Source: Methyloversatilis discipulorum
GTDB taxonomy: Bacteria; Pseudomonadota; Gammaproteobacteria; Burkholderiales; Rhodocyclaceae
DNA length: 64,000 bases
NCBI RefSeq assembly: GCF_018780585.1
Contig: NZ_JADMJL010000017.1
Location: forward strand, 81,055 to 145,054
Direction of reading: 5' to 3'
The translations under genes and the position numbers were made by a program. Below are positions 39,261-48,294 of this stretch, one piece after another. Position 1 is the stretch's first letter, and every line of letters begins with the position of its first letter. The notes under the pieces were generated by a model, which was not told the DNA's origin, made no database searches, and saw only the letters and a program-made list of their open reading frames with translations.

Positions 39261-40048
39261 TGGCGACGCGCACCCCGGGCCTCGTCGACTGGCGCAATCT
39301 GGACAACACGCTCGGGCAGGACTGCCTGCGCATCGCGTCCTACAACATCCACCGTTGCGTCGGCCGCGACGGCCGCGCCGACCCCGCGCGCGTCGCCCAG
39401 GTCATCCTCGAACTGGGTTGCGACGCGGTGGGCCTGCAGGAAGTGGACAACCTCGCCGACGGCCATCACGAATCGATGCAGCTCGACTATCTGGCGCAAG
39501 CGACCGGCATGGCGGCGCACGCCGGCCACACCATCATCCGCCACGAAGGCAGTTTCGGAAACGCGCTGCTCACGCGCCGGCCGGTGCTGGCGGTGCAGCG
39601 CTACGACCTCAGCTACGGACGGCGCGAGGCACGCGGAGCGCTGGCCGTCGACCTCGCGGTCGAGGACGAATGCGTGCGCGTCATCGTCACCCACCTCGGG
39701 CTGCGCCCGGCCGAACGTCGCTACCAGGTCCGGCGCATGCTGCAGCTGCTGCACGACCTGCCGGCCGACCGCAAGGTGATCGTGCTCGGCGACATCAACG
39801 AGTGGCTGCCGCTCGGCCGGCCGCTGCGCTGGCTGCACGGCATGCTCGGCCACTCGCCGGCCGAGCGCTCGTTTCCGTCCGGCCTGCCGGTGTTCGCGCT
39901 GGACCGCGTGTGGGTGCGGCCGCGCCACACGCTGCTGGCCTTCTCGACGCACCGCTCGCCACTGGCGCGGGTGGCGTCCGACCATCTGCCGGTGAAAGCC
40001 ATCGTCGCCGCCACCGCGCCGCCCGCCAGCGTAGTGCACGAGGGCTGA
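39260..40048 (+). CDS. Endonuclease/exonuclease/phosphatase-family protein
   Basis: A 262-residue EEP-fold hydrolase: RIASYNIHRCVGRDG (metal-binding Asn), AVGLQEVDN (Glu), IVTHLGLRPAERRYQ, IVLGDINEW (GDxN) and SDHLPVKAIV (SDH) are all present. It would hydrolyse a phosphodiester or a phospho-headgroup. The start shares a base with the phospholipase stop and has a GAGGAG site. A PLD-EEP pair matches the clsB-ybhP arrangement of E. coli, so the two probably act on the same lipid. Confidence 0.88.
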   Translation: MATRTPGLVDWRNLDNTLGQDCLRIASYNIHRCVGRDGRADPARVAQVILELGCDAVGLQEVDNLADGHHESMQLDYLAQATGMAAHAGHTIIRHEGSFGNALLTRRPVLAVQRYDLSYGRREARGALAVDLAVEDECVRVIVTHLGLRPAERRYQVRRMLQLLHDLPADRKVIVLGDINEWLPLGRPLRWLHGMLGHSPAERSFPSGLPVFALDRVWVRPRHTLLAFSTHRSPLARVASDHLPVKAIVAATAPPASVVHEG

Positions 40049-40098
40049 TGCCGCTCGCGCCACCCGTCCCGCCACACGCCCGCAAGAAGGAGACTGCG

Positions 40099-40470
40099 AT
40101 GCCCAAGAGAAACACACCCGAACTGCCGGCCACGCTGCGCCGCTCGCCACCCGAGGCGCAGCGCACCTGGGCGCACACGCTGGCCAGCGCCGAACGCACC
40201 TACGGCCCCGGCGAGCGCGCCCGCCGCACCGCCTTTGCCTCGCTCAAGCACCGCTTCGAGAAGGTCGGCGACCACTGGGAACCGAAGGACCACGCCGGCC
40301 CGTCCGACCCGCGCGCAGCCCACGGCAGCGGCGAGAGCTTCGGCGGCGTGGACCTGTACGGACACACCCGGCAGGAGCTCTATGAACGCGCGCGCGAACT
40401 GGGCGTGCGCGGCCGCTCGACGATGACCAAGGTCGAACTGGCGCGCGCCATTGCGACGCGCCAGCGCTGA
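40099..40470 (+). CDS. ChaB-domain protein with C-terminal Rho-N/SAP-like motif
   Basis: A 123-residue protein. Residues about 5-65 match the ChaB fold (LPATLRRSPPEAQRTWAHTLASAERTYG, then FASLKHRFEKVGDHWEPKD). Residues about 90-123 (YGHTRQELYERARELGVRGRSTMTKVELARAIATRQ) match the Rho-N nucleic-acid-binding motif. ChaB is named as a cation-transport regulator in E. coli, but such proteins are often stress-induced and the role is uncertain. The AAGGAG site is good. It follows the EEP gene by 50 bases. Confidence 0.85.
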   Translation: MPKRNTPELPATLRRSPPEAQRTWAHTLASAERTYGPGERARRTAFASLKHRFEKVGDHWEPKDHAGPSDPRAAHGSGESFGGVDLYGHTRQELYERARELGVRGRSTMTKVELARAIATRQR

Positions 40471-40485
40471 CACCGGAACGTCGCG

Positions 40486-40893
40486 TCAGACCTGCAGCGT
40501 CGGCGAGCCGTCGGGCTGGCGCGCGCTGCGCCGTTCGAGCGCCTCCTGGCATTCGACGCAGCGCACCGCCCCCGGCTGCAGGCGCAGGCGCTCGAACGGA
40601 ATCGGCAGCTCGCAATCGACGCAGACGCCGGCCAGCCCGGCGTCGATGCGCTCGCGCGCGAGTTCGATGTCGCGCAGTGCGCGCACGTCGCGCAACACCG
40701 CCACGCTGTCGTTCTCGCGCAGCTGCCCGGCCTCGGCCACGTCCGCCGCGTCGCCCGCCGGGGCCTCGAGACCGGGCGGACGGGTATCGCGCAGGTTGGC
40801 GACGTGCGCATGGACGTCCGACTTCAGCGCACGTTCGCCCGCGTCGAGCATTTCTGCGAGAGCGGCCACCTGTTCCGGTCTCAATGGGGTCAT
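40486..40893 (-). CDS. DksA/TraR-family zinc-finger protein
   Basis: A 135-residue protein. An N-terminal helical region (about 1-85) is followed by a four-Cys zinc finger, CVDCELPIPFERLRLQPGAVRCVEC (given as C-x2-C near residue 92 and C-x2-C near 113). DksA/TraR proteins bind the RNA polymerase secondary channel and retune transcription under stress. The start at 40893 has a GAGGA site and follows a -24/-12 promoter; the frame is open to 41022 but without a ribosome site. It converges on the ChaB-like gene. Confidence 0.88.
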   Translation of the reverse strand: MTPLRPEQVAALAEMLDAGERALKSDVHAHVANLRDTRPPGLEAPAGDAADVAEAGQLRENDSVAVLRDVRALRDIELARERIDAGLAGVCVDCELPIPFERLRLQPGAVRCVECQEALERRSARQPDGSPTLQV

Positions 40894-40948
40894 GTTCGCG
40901 TCCTCGTGAAAATTGTAGGGGTGACCCGTCGGGGCCGCGGGGGTCACA

Positions 40949-40963
40949 GCAAGCGCGATGCCT
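40949..40963 (-). promoter_or_regulatory. Sigma-54 promoter of the DksA/TraR gene
   Basis: Minus strand: AGGCAT-CGCGC-TTGC. GG, CA and TTGC agree with the consensus. The start site would be near 40937, 44 bases before the ATG at 40893. Confidence 0.6.
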
Positions 40964-41059
40964 TCACCGCAAGCGTGTGCCGCGGCGCACCGGGCGGAGG
41001 TTCTTGCAAGCGGCCTGCACATTTTTCAACGCCGGGCAGTGGCGGCAGCGCGCCGCAGC

Positions 41060-41074
41060 GGGCACCGCCGTTGC
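41060..41074 (+). promoter_or_regulatory. Sigma-54 promoter of the NDH-2 gene
   Basis: GGGCAC-CGCCG-TTGC, one mismatch to the consensus. The start site would be near 41086, 26 bases before the ATG at 41112, with AAGGA as ribosome site. It is back to back with the DksA promoter; about 96 bases lie between the two -24 boxes. Confidence 0.7.
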
Positions 41075-41111
41075 TGGGAAGGTCGTCCCCGACACTGCCG
41101 AAGGATCGCGG

Positions 41112-42467
41112 ATGAACCGCCTGCCGTACGAAACACTTCCGCCGACCTCCCTGCTGGCCTCGCGTCGGCAGGCACAGCAGCACCACCGCATCCTCATCGT
41201 CGGCGGCGGTGCCGGCGGGCTGGAACTGGCGGCGCGTCTCGGGCGCACGGCAGGACGTCGCGGCGAAGCGGAAATCGTGCTGGTGGACGCGGCGGCCACT
41301 CATCTCTGGAAGCCGCTGCTGCACGAGATCGCGGCCGGTACGCGCTACCGCCAGCAGCACGAACTGGACTACCGGCAGCAGGCGCGGCTGCACGGCTTCC
41401 GGTTTCACCAGGGACGCCTGCAGTCGGTCGAGCGCGGCCCGCACCGCATCTGGCTGGCCGCGCTGTGCGACGACGAAGGCATGGAGATCGCGCCGCGCCG
41501 GTCGGTCGCCTACGACACGCTGGTGCTGGCCGTGGGCGGCACCGACAACGACTTCGGCACGCCCGGCGCGCGGCGCCACGCGCTGTCGCTGAATACCCCG
41601 GACGACGCGGAACATTTCCACCGTCGCCTGATGGCGCTGTGCGCGCGCGCCGATCTCGGCACCGGCCGGCCGGTACAGGTCGCCATCGTCGGTGGCGGCG
41701 CCACCGGCGTCGAACTGGCGGCCGAACTGTGCACCGCGGCCCCGGACATCGCCGCCTACGGTCTGCGCCTGCAGAAACTCGCGCAGCCGCTGCAGCTGAC
41801 GCTGGTCGAAGCGGGTCCGCGCCTGCTCGCAACCTTGCCGGAGGCGGTGGCCGAGCGGGCGCAACAGGACCTGGAGCAACGCGGTGTCACGCTGCGCCTC
41901 GGTCAGCAGGTGGCCGAGGTGCGCCGCGACGCGCTGCTGCTGCGCGACGGCTCACGGATCGACGTCGACCTGGTGGTCTGGGCCGCCGGCGTGCAGGGCG
42001 CCGAAGTGCTGGCGCAGACCGACGGACTGGACCTCACGCCGCAGCGGCAGCTGAAAGTCGGACCGACTCTGCAGACCCTGCGCGACGACGACGTGTTCGC
42101 GCTCGGCGACTGCGCCAGCTGCCGCCCCGACCCGGACGCACCGCCGATGCCGCCGAAGGCGCAGGTGGCACACCAGCAGGCGGCGCTGCTCACCGAATCG
42201 CTGCAGCGACGGCTGCGCGGCGAGTCGCTGCCCGCCTTTCACTACCGCGAACGCGGCAATCTGGTGACGCTCGGACGCGATCGCGCGGTGGGCGCGCTGA
42301 ACGCCGGCGGCGGCAGCGCCATATTCGGCGGCGCCGCTGCCCGCTTCGGCTACTGGCTGCTGCATCGCCGCCACCTCGCCGTTCTGCTCGGACCGCTGCG
42401 CACTGCGGCGCTCACGCTCGGCGAGTGCCTGACCCGACGCGCCCGACCGCGGATCAAGCTGCACTGA
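41112..42467 (+). CDS. Type II NADH dehydrogenase (NDH-2)
   Basis: A 451-residue FAD-dependent NADH:quinone oxidoreductase, non-proton-pumping. FAD loop ILIVGGGAGGLELAARLG, NADH loop VAIVGGGATGVELAAEL, and FALGDCASC for FAD are intact. A C-terminal part (RFGYWLLHRRHLAVLLGPLR) should anchor it to the inner membrane. With the oxidase cluster at 47183-51502 it would give a short respiratory chain that keeps redox balance without a full proton-motive cost, useful in slow or stressed cells. Confidence 0.9.
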   Translation: MNRLPYETLPPTSLLASRRQAQQHHRILIVGGGAGGLELAARLGRTAGRRGEAEIVLVDAAATHLWKPLLHEIAAGTRYRQQHELDYRQQARLHGFRFHQGRLQSVERGPHRIWLAALCDDEGMEIAPRRSVAYDTLVLAVGGTDNDFGTPGARRHALSLNTPDDAEHFHRRLMALCARADLGTGRPVQVAIVGGGATGVELAAELCTAAPDIAAYGLRLQKLAQPLQLTLVEAGPRLLATLPEAVAERAQQDLEQRGVTLRLGQQVAEVRRDALLLRDGSRIDVDLVVWAAGVQGAEVLAQTDGLDLTPQRQLKVGPTLQTLRDDDVFALGDCASCRPDPDAPPMPPKAQVAHQQAALLTESLQRRLRGESLPAFHYRERGNLVTLGRDRAVGALNAGGGSAIFGGAAARFGYWLLHRRHLAVLLGPLRTAALTLGECLTRRARPRIKLH

Positions 42468-42480
42468 CGCGGCAACCCGG

Positions 42481-42495
42481 GGGCACACCGCTTGC
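42481..42495 (+). promoter_or_regulatory. Sigma-54 promoter of the secreted-protein / permease / DUF748 operon
   Basis: GGGCAC-ACCGC-TTGC, one mismatch to the consensus, in a 63-base gap. The start site would be near 42507, 24 bases before the ATG at 42531, which has a GGGAG site. Confidence 0.7.
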
Positions 42496-42530
42496 TGCCC
42501 CGTGTTCACCTGACTCGACGGGAGTGTCCA

Positions 42531-42902
42531 ATGCCTGCCACGCGATCCGCTCCTTGCACGCTCTTCCTTCTGTGCGCTGCGCTGGCGTTCGGCGACGCGC
42601 CGCAGTCGGCGCCGCCGCCGACGGCCATCGCCAGCGACGCAGCCGCTGCGCCCGACATGCCCTGCCTGCGCGAAGGCGCAGTGGGCGCCACCGCGGGCGC
42701 CATCATCAGCGCCGACGCCGTATCGCCGAGCGACCCCGGCGGTGGTGTCGACGAAGCGCGCTCGCGCGAGGCGCCGGCTCATGCTCCGCAGTCGGTTCAT
42801 GCATTGCGGATGATCGGCGTCTGCAGCGAGCTGCGGCCTGCCATGCAGGTCGGTACCGACCGTCGCATCCCGACCGACCGCGCACGGCGGCTGAACGCAT
42901 GA
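42531..42902 (+). CDS. Hypothetical secreted protein
   Basis: A 123-residue protein with an apparent N-terminal signal peptide (APCTLFLLCAALAFGDAP). The rest is Ala/Pro/Asp-rich and has no recognised domain; a pair of cysteines lies near residues 44 and 99. Probably periplasmic. It is the first gene of an operon: its stop overlaps the permease ATG by four bases. Confidence 0.65.
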   Translation: MPATRSAPCTLFLLCAALAFGDAPQSAPPPTAIASDAAAAPDMPCLREGAVGATAGAIISADAVSPSDPGGGVDEARSREAPAHAPQSVHALRMIGVCSELRPAMQVGTDRRIPTDRARRLNA

Positions 42903-43975
42903 GGGCGAAGCGGCTGCCCGGGCGGCGCCAGACACCGTCCCGCGCAGCGGACCACGCGGAGCGGCACGCGCCGGCCCCGCTTCTGACGCGACCGGTGCTG
43001 GTGGGCCTCGCACTGCTCGCCTCGGCGCTGCTGATCGAGAACCTGGCGAATGTGCTGCTGCTCATCTTCGCCGGCGTGCTGTTCGGCATCTTCCTGCACG
43101 GCCTGTCGGCGCTGCTCGGCCGGCACACCGGGCTGCCCTACCCGGTTGCGCTCACCGTGGTGCTGCTGTCCATGCTGACGCTGCTCGGCCTCGGCTTCGC
43201 CCTGCTCGGCGCCGAAGCGGCAACGCAGATCGACCAGCTCGGGCCGCGGCTGCAGGAGGCGTGGGAGCAGATGCGCGCCCGCTTCAAGCTCTATGACTGG
43301 ACGCGCGTACTGCTGTCCGAGAAGAACCTGCGCACGCTGGTGCCCGATCGCGAACTGTGGCTGCCCGGTCTGCGCGGACTGTTCTCGAACACGATAGGCA
43401 TCGTCGCCGGCTTCCTCGTCGTGCTGTTCATGGGCCTCTACGGCGCGGCCACGCCGCAGGTGTACCGCCGCGGCCTGCTGCAACTGCTGCCGGCCGCGCG
43501 CCGCCGTCAGGCCGCAGCGCGCATCGACCTGCTGGTCGATGCGCTGCGCAGCTGGCTGCTGGGCACTTTCCTGAAAATGTCGCTGGTCGGCGTGGCGGTG
43601 AGCATCGGCCTCTGGCTGCTCGACATGCCGCTGGCGCTGGCGCTCGGTCTGATCGCCTTTGCACTCGACTTCGTCCCCTACATCGGCCCCGCTCTGGCGG
43701 CCTGCCCGGCGCTGATCGTCGCGCTCGCGGTCAGCCCGTCGACTGCGCTGTCGGTGGCGCTGCTCTACGTGGCGGTGCAGGCGGCGGAGAACTACCTGCT
43801 GTCGCCGCTGATCGACTTCCGCAGCGTGCACCTGCCGCCGGTGGCGACCATCTCGGCGCAGCTCGTGTTCGGCGCGCTGTTCGGCGCGCTCGGCGTGCTG
43901 TTCGCCACGCCGCTGGCCGCCTCGCTGCTCGTCATCGTGCGTGGCAGCGACGCCGCCGCCGGAGCCCGCAGATGA
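42899..43975 (+). CDS. AI-2E/PerM-family membrane transporter
   Basis: A 358-residue inner-membrane protein with about eight hydrophobic segments. Signatures: LIENLANVLLLIFAGVLFGIFLHGL early on, and the conserved late block GLIAFALDFVPYIGPALAACPALIVALAVSP followed by NYLLSPLIDFRSVHLPPV. The family includes the AI-2 exporter TqsA and various ion antiporters; the substrate here is unknown. ATGA overlaps tie it to the genes on both sides. Confidence 0.88.
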   Translation: MRAKRLPGRRQTPSRAADHAERHAPAPLLTRPVLVGLALLASALLIENLANVLLLIFAGVLFGIFLHGLSALLGRHTGLPYPVALTVVLLSMLTLLGLGFALLGAEAATQIDQLGPRLQEAWEQMRARFKLYDWTRVLLSEKNLRTLVPDRELWLPGLRGLFSNTIGIVAGFLVVLFMGLYGAATPQVYRRGLLQLLPAARRRQAAARIDLLVDALRSWLLGTFLKMSLVGVAVSIGLWLLDMPLALALGLIAFALDFVPYIGPALAACPALIVALAVSPSTALSVALLYVAVQAAENYLLSPLIDFRSVHLPPVATISAQLVFGALFGALGVLFATPLAASLLVIVRGSDAAAGARR

Positions 43976-46900
43976 GCGGAGCGCGTGCCCGCCGCCGCTA
44001 CCGACGCGCGGTGCTGCTGGTCGCGGCCCTGGGGTCGCTGCTTGCCCTCTACACCGCGCTGCTCGCACTGTGGCTGCCGGCGCAGATCGAGCGCCGCCTG
44101 CCGGACGTGCTGCAACGACAGGGCATCGAGCTGCGCATCGGCCAGCTGTTCATCCACCCGTTCCGGCTCACGCTCGAAGCGCGCGACGTCGCCCTGTCGT
44201 CGGCGGCAGCCGGCGTCGCGGCCGACATCGGGCAGCTCCGCGCCGACATCGCCTGGCACAGCGTGCTCGCGCGTCGCTGGCAGGTGTCGCAACTGACGCT
44301 GGATGGCGTCGACATCCGCGTCCAGCGCGCGCCGGCTGCCGACCCGGGCAGCACGGCGACGACGTCGCGGAAGGCGGGCATGGCCCCGCGTCTGCCGCCG
44401 TTGGACATCGCGCGCGCGACGCTGACGCTCCGTTCGCTCAGCGTGCGCGCCGGCCCGCTCACCGAAGCGCTCGTGCTGCGCGACGCGCGTGCCGAACTGG
44501 CGGACCTGTCCACCGCGGTCGGCGCCGCACCGGCGCGCTTCCGTGTGCACGCGCCGCTGCCCGACGACGGCCTGCTCGAACTCGACGGCGAATTCGGGCC
44601 GGCGGCGCTGGCCAGTCAGGGCCGTATGCGGCTGAGCGACGCAAACGCCGGCTTCTGGTGGCAACGACTGTTGCCGGCTTCGGCGGCACGCGTCAGCGGG
44701 GGTCGCCTCGACGCGCGGGCCCACTACAGCATCGATTTCAGCGCCCCGCTGCGACAGACGCTGGTGCTCGAAGCGCTGCAGGTGGAGGCGCACGCCTTCG
44801 AGCTGACGCCGGTCGAGGGCGGCGCGCCGCTGCTCGCCGTCGAACGCCTGTCGATCGCCGGCGGGCGATGCCTTGCGGGCACTCGTCGCCTGCACCTTGA
44901 CGGCGTGCGCCTCCAGTCGGGCCAGCTGAACGTCCTCCGCGACGCCGCCGGACGGCTCAACTGGAGCGGTCTGACCGGCCCCGCCACAGCGTCGGCAGAC
45001 AAGCCATCGTGGCGGATCGAACTGGCGGACACGTCAGCCGAACAGCTGGCGCTGCGCTACGAAGACCTCAGGGTGCCGCTGCGCATCGGTGCCGATCACC
45101 TGACGGGCCAGCTGCAATTGAACATCGCCACGTCGCCGGCCGCGATATCGGCCAGCGCGATCGATGCGGTGCTCGCTGGCGCCCGCCTGCAGGCGGCCGA
45201 CGCAGCGCCCGTCGGCGCGTCGGCGCTGGCTCTGCAGGGCGCCCACCTGGACAGCGCGGCGCGCCGCCTGTCCGCCCGCCACGTCGATATCGACGGCCTG
45301 CTGCTGCAGGTCGAGCTCGATGCCCGCGGACGGCCTGCTCTGGTGCCGCCTCACGGCGCCAGCGGCCGCCGGTCGCCCGCGACGGGCGGCCGCACCGGCT
45401 GGGACTACCGCGTCGACGAACTGGCGCTGAACGCGCTCACGCTGCAGGTGGCCGAAGCGCAACGGAAGACGACGCTGATCACGCTGAAGGGCCAGGCGAA
45501 GGTACGCGGCCTGGCGCGCGGCGCCGACACGCCGCTGTCCTACAGCGCCGACCTGCGTGCCGGCGAAGGCCGCCTGCGCGTCGTCGGCAATGCCCGGCAG
45601 GACGGCAGCGGCGCCAACGCGCGGCTGCGCATCGACGCACTGCCGCTGGACCGCATGACGCCGCTGCTGCGCGGCATGTCTCCGCTCGAAGTGTCGGCAC
45701 GGCGACTCGACGCCGATCTGCGACTGCGGCACGGCGGCCGACCGGCGCTGCGCGTCGACGGCCGGGCGGCACTCGCCGGTCTGCACCTGAAGGATGCCGA
45801 CGGCGGCGAAACGCTGCTGAAAGCGGCCAGCGTGCGGACTCAAGGCCGCCTGGAGAGGCAGCCCGGCGCCTTGCACCTCGCCCGTCTCACACTGGAAGAC
45901 GCGCAGGGACGGATCGCCATCGACGAAGCACGCCAGCTCAATCTGAGCCAGATCCGCGTCACCCACGCGCCCGCCCCGACTGCGCGATCAAGCGCATCGA
46001 AGGCGCCGATGCCGATGCGCATCGACCGCCTCGACATCGTTCGCGGCACGCTCGACTTTTCCGACGACAGCCTGGTGCTGCCCTTCTCCGCCCGGGTGAC
46101 CGAGGTGAGCGCGCGCCTGCTGGGCGTCGACAACCGGCCCGACGGCGAGGCCACGGTCGAGGCGCACGGCCGCATCCAGCCGCACGGCGAGGCCCGCGCG
46201 CAGGGGCGCGTACGACCTTCGGCGCTGCCCGACATGACCGACCTGCACGTACGCTTCGACAACATCGACATGCCGCTGCTGTCGCCCTACAGCGCCACTT
46301 TCGCCGGACGCAAGATCGCCGCCGGCAAGCTCTGGCTCGACCTTCGCTACCGCATCCGCGATCGCGAACTGGACGGTCTGAACATCGTGACGCTGCAGAA
46401 CGTGACGCTGGGCGACCGCGTGCGCGCAGGCGGACTCACGGACAGCGGCCTCGAACTGGCCCTGGCGCTGCTGAAGGACCGCGACGGACGGGCGCGGGTC
46501 GAGGTGCCGGTGCGCGGCCGGGTCGGCGACGCGCGCATCCTTTACCGCGGCGTCGTGGCGGACGTCATCGACAACACGGTCAAACGCATCGTCGGCGCGC
46601 CGTTCCGCCTGCTCGGCCGACTGCTCGGCAGTGAGGACGCACTGTCCGGCGCGATCGACTTCGACCCCGGCAGCAGCCGTCTTGCCGCCGGCGAGAAGGA
46701 AAAGCTCTACCGGCTGGCCGACGCACTGGCGCAGCGCCCCGGCCTCGGCGTGCGCCTGCGTCCGGCCTATGACGCGAACGCCGATGGACAGGCGCTGCGT
46801 GAAGCCACGCTGCGCAGCGAAGTGGCGCAACTCGCCGGCGTGCCGGACGACGGCGGACTGCTCGACTTCGGCGACCCGGCGGTGCAAGAAGCGGTGGCCC

Positions 46901-47175
46901 GCCTGCACGCCGCACGTCTGCCGGCCGCCGCGCAGGCAGACAATGGCGACGGTGCGGCGGCCCGGTACCGCGCGCTGTTCGCGCAACTCGCCGCCGGGCA
47001 GCCGGCGCAGAAGGACAGCGTTGCCGCACTGGCGCAGCAGCGCGCCGAAGCCGTGCGCCGGCAACTGGACCTGCGCGGACTGGACGGCACGCGTATCGAC
47101 ATCGCCGCGCCGGTCGAAGCGCGTGCCAGCGTCGACGTCGAACTGCAGGGCGTCGAGGCACCGCAGACGCCTTGA
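43972..47175 (+). CDS. DUF748 (AsmA-like) large envelope protein
   Basis: A 1067-residue protein with one N-terminal membrane segment (AVLLVAALGSLLALYTALLALWLP) and a long beta-rich, AsmA-like periplasmic part (PDVLQRQGIELRIGQLFIHPFRLTLEARDV). Such proteins are thought to span the periplasm as lipid-transfer bridges. Near residues 895-960 there is a segment resembling an OmpA-like start (DFDPGSSRLAAGEKEKLYRLADALAQRPGL). Its neighbours (permease upstream; lipid enzymes nearby) fit a role in envelope lipid homeostasis. The start overlaps the permease stop. Confidence 0.85.
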   Translation: MSGARARRRYRRAVLLVAALGSLLALYTALLALWLPAQIERRLPDVLQRQGIELRIGQLFIHPFRLTLEARDVALSSAAAGVAADIGQLRADIAWHSVLARRWQVSQLTLDGVDIRVQRAPAADPGSTATTSRKAGMAPRLPPLDIARATLTLRSLSVRAGPLTEALVLRDARAELADLSTAVGAAPARFRVHAPLPDDGLLELDGEFGPAALASQGRMRLSDANAGFWWQRLLPASAARVSGGRLDARAHYSIDFSAPLRQTLVLEALQVEAHAFELTPVEGGAPLLAVERLSIAGGRCLAGTRRLHLDGVRLQSGQLNVLRDAAGRLNWSGLTGPATASADKPSWRIELADTSAEQLALRYEDLRVPLRIGADHLTGQLQLNIATSPAAISASAIDAVLAGARLQAADAAPVGASALALQGAHLDSAARRLSARHVDIDGLLLQVELDARGRPALVPPHGASGRRSPATGGRTGWDYRVDELALNALTLQVAEAQRKTTLITLKGQAKVRGLARGADTPLSYSADLRAGEGRLRVVGNARQDGSGANARLRIDALPLDRMTPLLRGMSPLEVSARRLDADLRLRHGGRPALRVDGRAALAGLHLKDADGGETLLKAASVRTQGRLERQPGALHLARLTLEDAQGRIAIDEARQLNLSQIRVTHAPAPTARSSASKAPMPMRIDRLDIVRGTLDFSDDSLVLPFSARVTEVSARLLGVDNRPDGEATVEAHGRIQPHGEARAQGRVRPSALPDMTDLHVRFDNIDMPLLSPYSATFAGRKIAAGKLWLDLRYRIRDRELDGLNIVTLQNVTLGDRVRAGGLTDSGLELALALLKDRDGRARVEVPVRGRVGDARILYRGVVADVIDNTVKRIVGAPFRLLGRLLGSEDALSGAIDFDPGSSRLAAGEKEKLYRLADALAQRPGLGVRLRPAYDANADGQALREATLRSEVAQLAGVPDDGGLLDFGDPAVQEAVARLHAARLPAAAQADNGDGAAARYRALFAQLAAGQPAQKDSVAALAQQRAEAVRRQLDLRGLDGTRIDIAAPVEARASVDVELQGVEAPQTP

Positions 47176-47182
47176 CGGTCAT

Positions 47183-47977
47183 TCATCCGCGCAGCGGCAC
47201 CTGCCGCGTCGCCAACCAGCGCAGCGCGATCCAGGCGCCGGCCGCGAGATAGAACAGTCCACCCGGCCCCCACATCAGCAGGCCGGCAAGCTGCTGATCT
47301 TCGTTACTGCCCCTTCCATACAGCGGGAAGGGCGCAAGCGTGAGCAGCGCCCCCAGCAGGCCGGTGTGCATCAAGGTCGCCGCCACCGCGACGAGCGCCG
47401 CGCCGCGCGCCGGCGGATAGGCATGCAGCGTCGCCGCCCAGAAGAAGGCGGCAGTGACGAGGAAGCTCGCGTGCTCGAACAGATGCCACCACGGATCGGC
47501 CAGCGCCAGCCGGTAAGGCCCGGGCGCGTGCCAGAGCCAGAGGGTGGCGCCGTGCAGCACCGCCCATGCCGCCGGGGCATGACCGATGCGCGCAAGCCGT
47601 CGCCACAGGCCGGTGGGGTGGCCGCGCGTCAGCGCGCGGAACTGCGGAAGAGGATTGGCCAGCACCCACAGCGGCGCCGCCACCAGCATGAAACCCATGT
47701 GCTGCGTCATGTGCAGCGCCGCGCTGTCGGCGGCGAGCACATCGAGCGGACCGAAGGCCGTGAGCAGAACGGTGAGCTGCCCTGCGTGGAAACAGACGGC
47801 GGCGCGGCGCGACGCACGCCTGCGCCGGACACCCGCCAGATAGGCGATCCAGATCGCGGCCAGCACCAGCGCGCCGACGGCTTCGGTCACCCCGCCGGCC
47901 GCGCCGCGGGCGGCCTCGGCGTGCGCCAGTGCCGCTGGCGACCACGCGGCCACGAGCAACGCCCGTATCAGGTACAC
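47183..47977 (-). CDS. caa3-type CtaG cytochrome oxidase assembly protein
   Basis: A 264-residue membrane protein with about seven segments, of the CtaG_Bacillus/caa3_CtaG family: HMTQHMGFMLVAAPLWVLANP, WAVLHGATLWLWHAPGPYRLAL and WHLFEHASFLVTAAFFW carry the conserved His residues, likely copper ligands. It is unrelated to Cox11. It starts with GTG at 47977, overlapping the upstream small gene by 10 bases, and is the last gene of the oxidase operon. Confidence 0.85.
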   Translation of the reverse strand: MYLIRALLVAAWSPAALAHAEAARGAAGGVTEAVGALVLAAIWIAYLAGVRRRRASRRAAVCFHAGQLTVLLTAFGPLDVLAADSAALHMTQHMGFMLVAAPLWVLANPLPQFRALTRGHPTGLWRRLARIGHAPAAWAVLHGATLWLWHAPGPYRLALADPWWHLFEHASFLVTAAFFWAATLHAYPPARGAALVAVAATLMHTGLLGALLTLAPFPLYGRGSNEDQQLAGLLMWGPGGLFYLAAGAWIALRWLATRQVPLRG

Positions 47978-48294
47978 GGCGCCACCCAGAACAGCGGTGC
48001 GGCGATCACCAGCATGGTGACGGCCGACACACCGTGCAGGCCGCCGGCCAGCGCGGCGGTGAAGCGCAGTTCCGGTACGAGCGCCGCGTCGCACGCACGT
48101 CGCCGGCACAGACCGGCGAGCACGGACGACGCCAGCACCGCGCATGCGCTCAGCGCCATCAGGGTCAGCCGCACGCCGCCCTCCTCGACCTGGCGTGCGC
48201 ACAGGAGACCCTGCAACGCATACAGCGCGACGAACCAGCCACCCCAGAGCAGCGGTCCCAGTGCCACATGACAGACCAAGCGGCCGGCCGTCAC
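47968..48294 (-). CDS. Small oxidase-operon membrane protein
   Basis: A 108-residue protein with three likely membrane segments (VALGPLLWGGWFVALYALQGLL; LMALSACAVLASSVLAGL; LHGVSAVTMLVIAAPLFW). It starts with GTG overlapping the ctaDE stop (GTGA). Small membrane proteins at this position are common in oxidase operons; I do not recognise a named family. It may be an accessory subunit or assembly factor. Confidence 0.7.
   Translation of the reverse strand: MTAGRLVCHVALGPLLWGGWFVALYALQGLLCARQVEEGGVRLTLMALSACAVLASSVLAGLCRRRACDAALVPELRFTAALAGGLHGVSAVTMLVIAAPLFWVAPCT

Noticed and set aside
40970..40982. GCAAGCGTGTGCC as a second minus-strand -24/-12 site before the DksA gene
   Set aside because: The spacing is one base short (N9 between the invariant pairs), which sigma-54 does not tolerate well, and a properly spaced site lies nearby at 40949.
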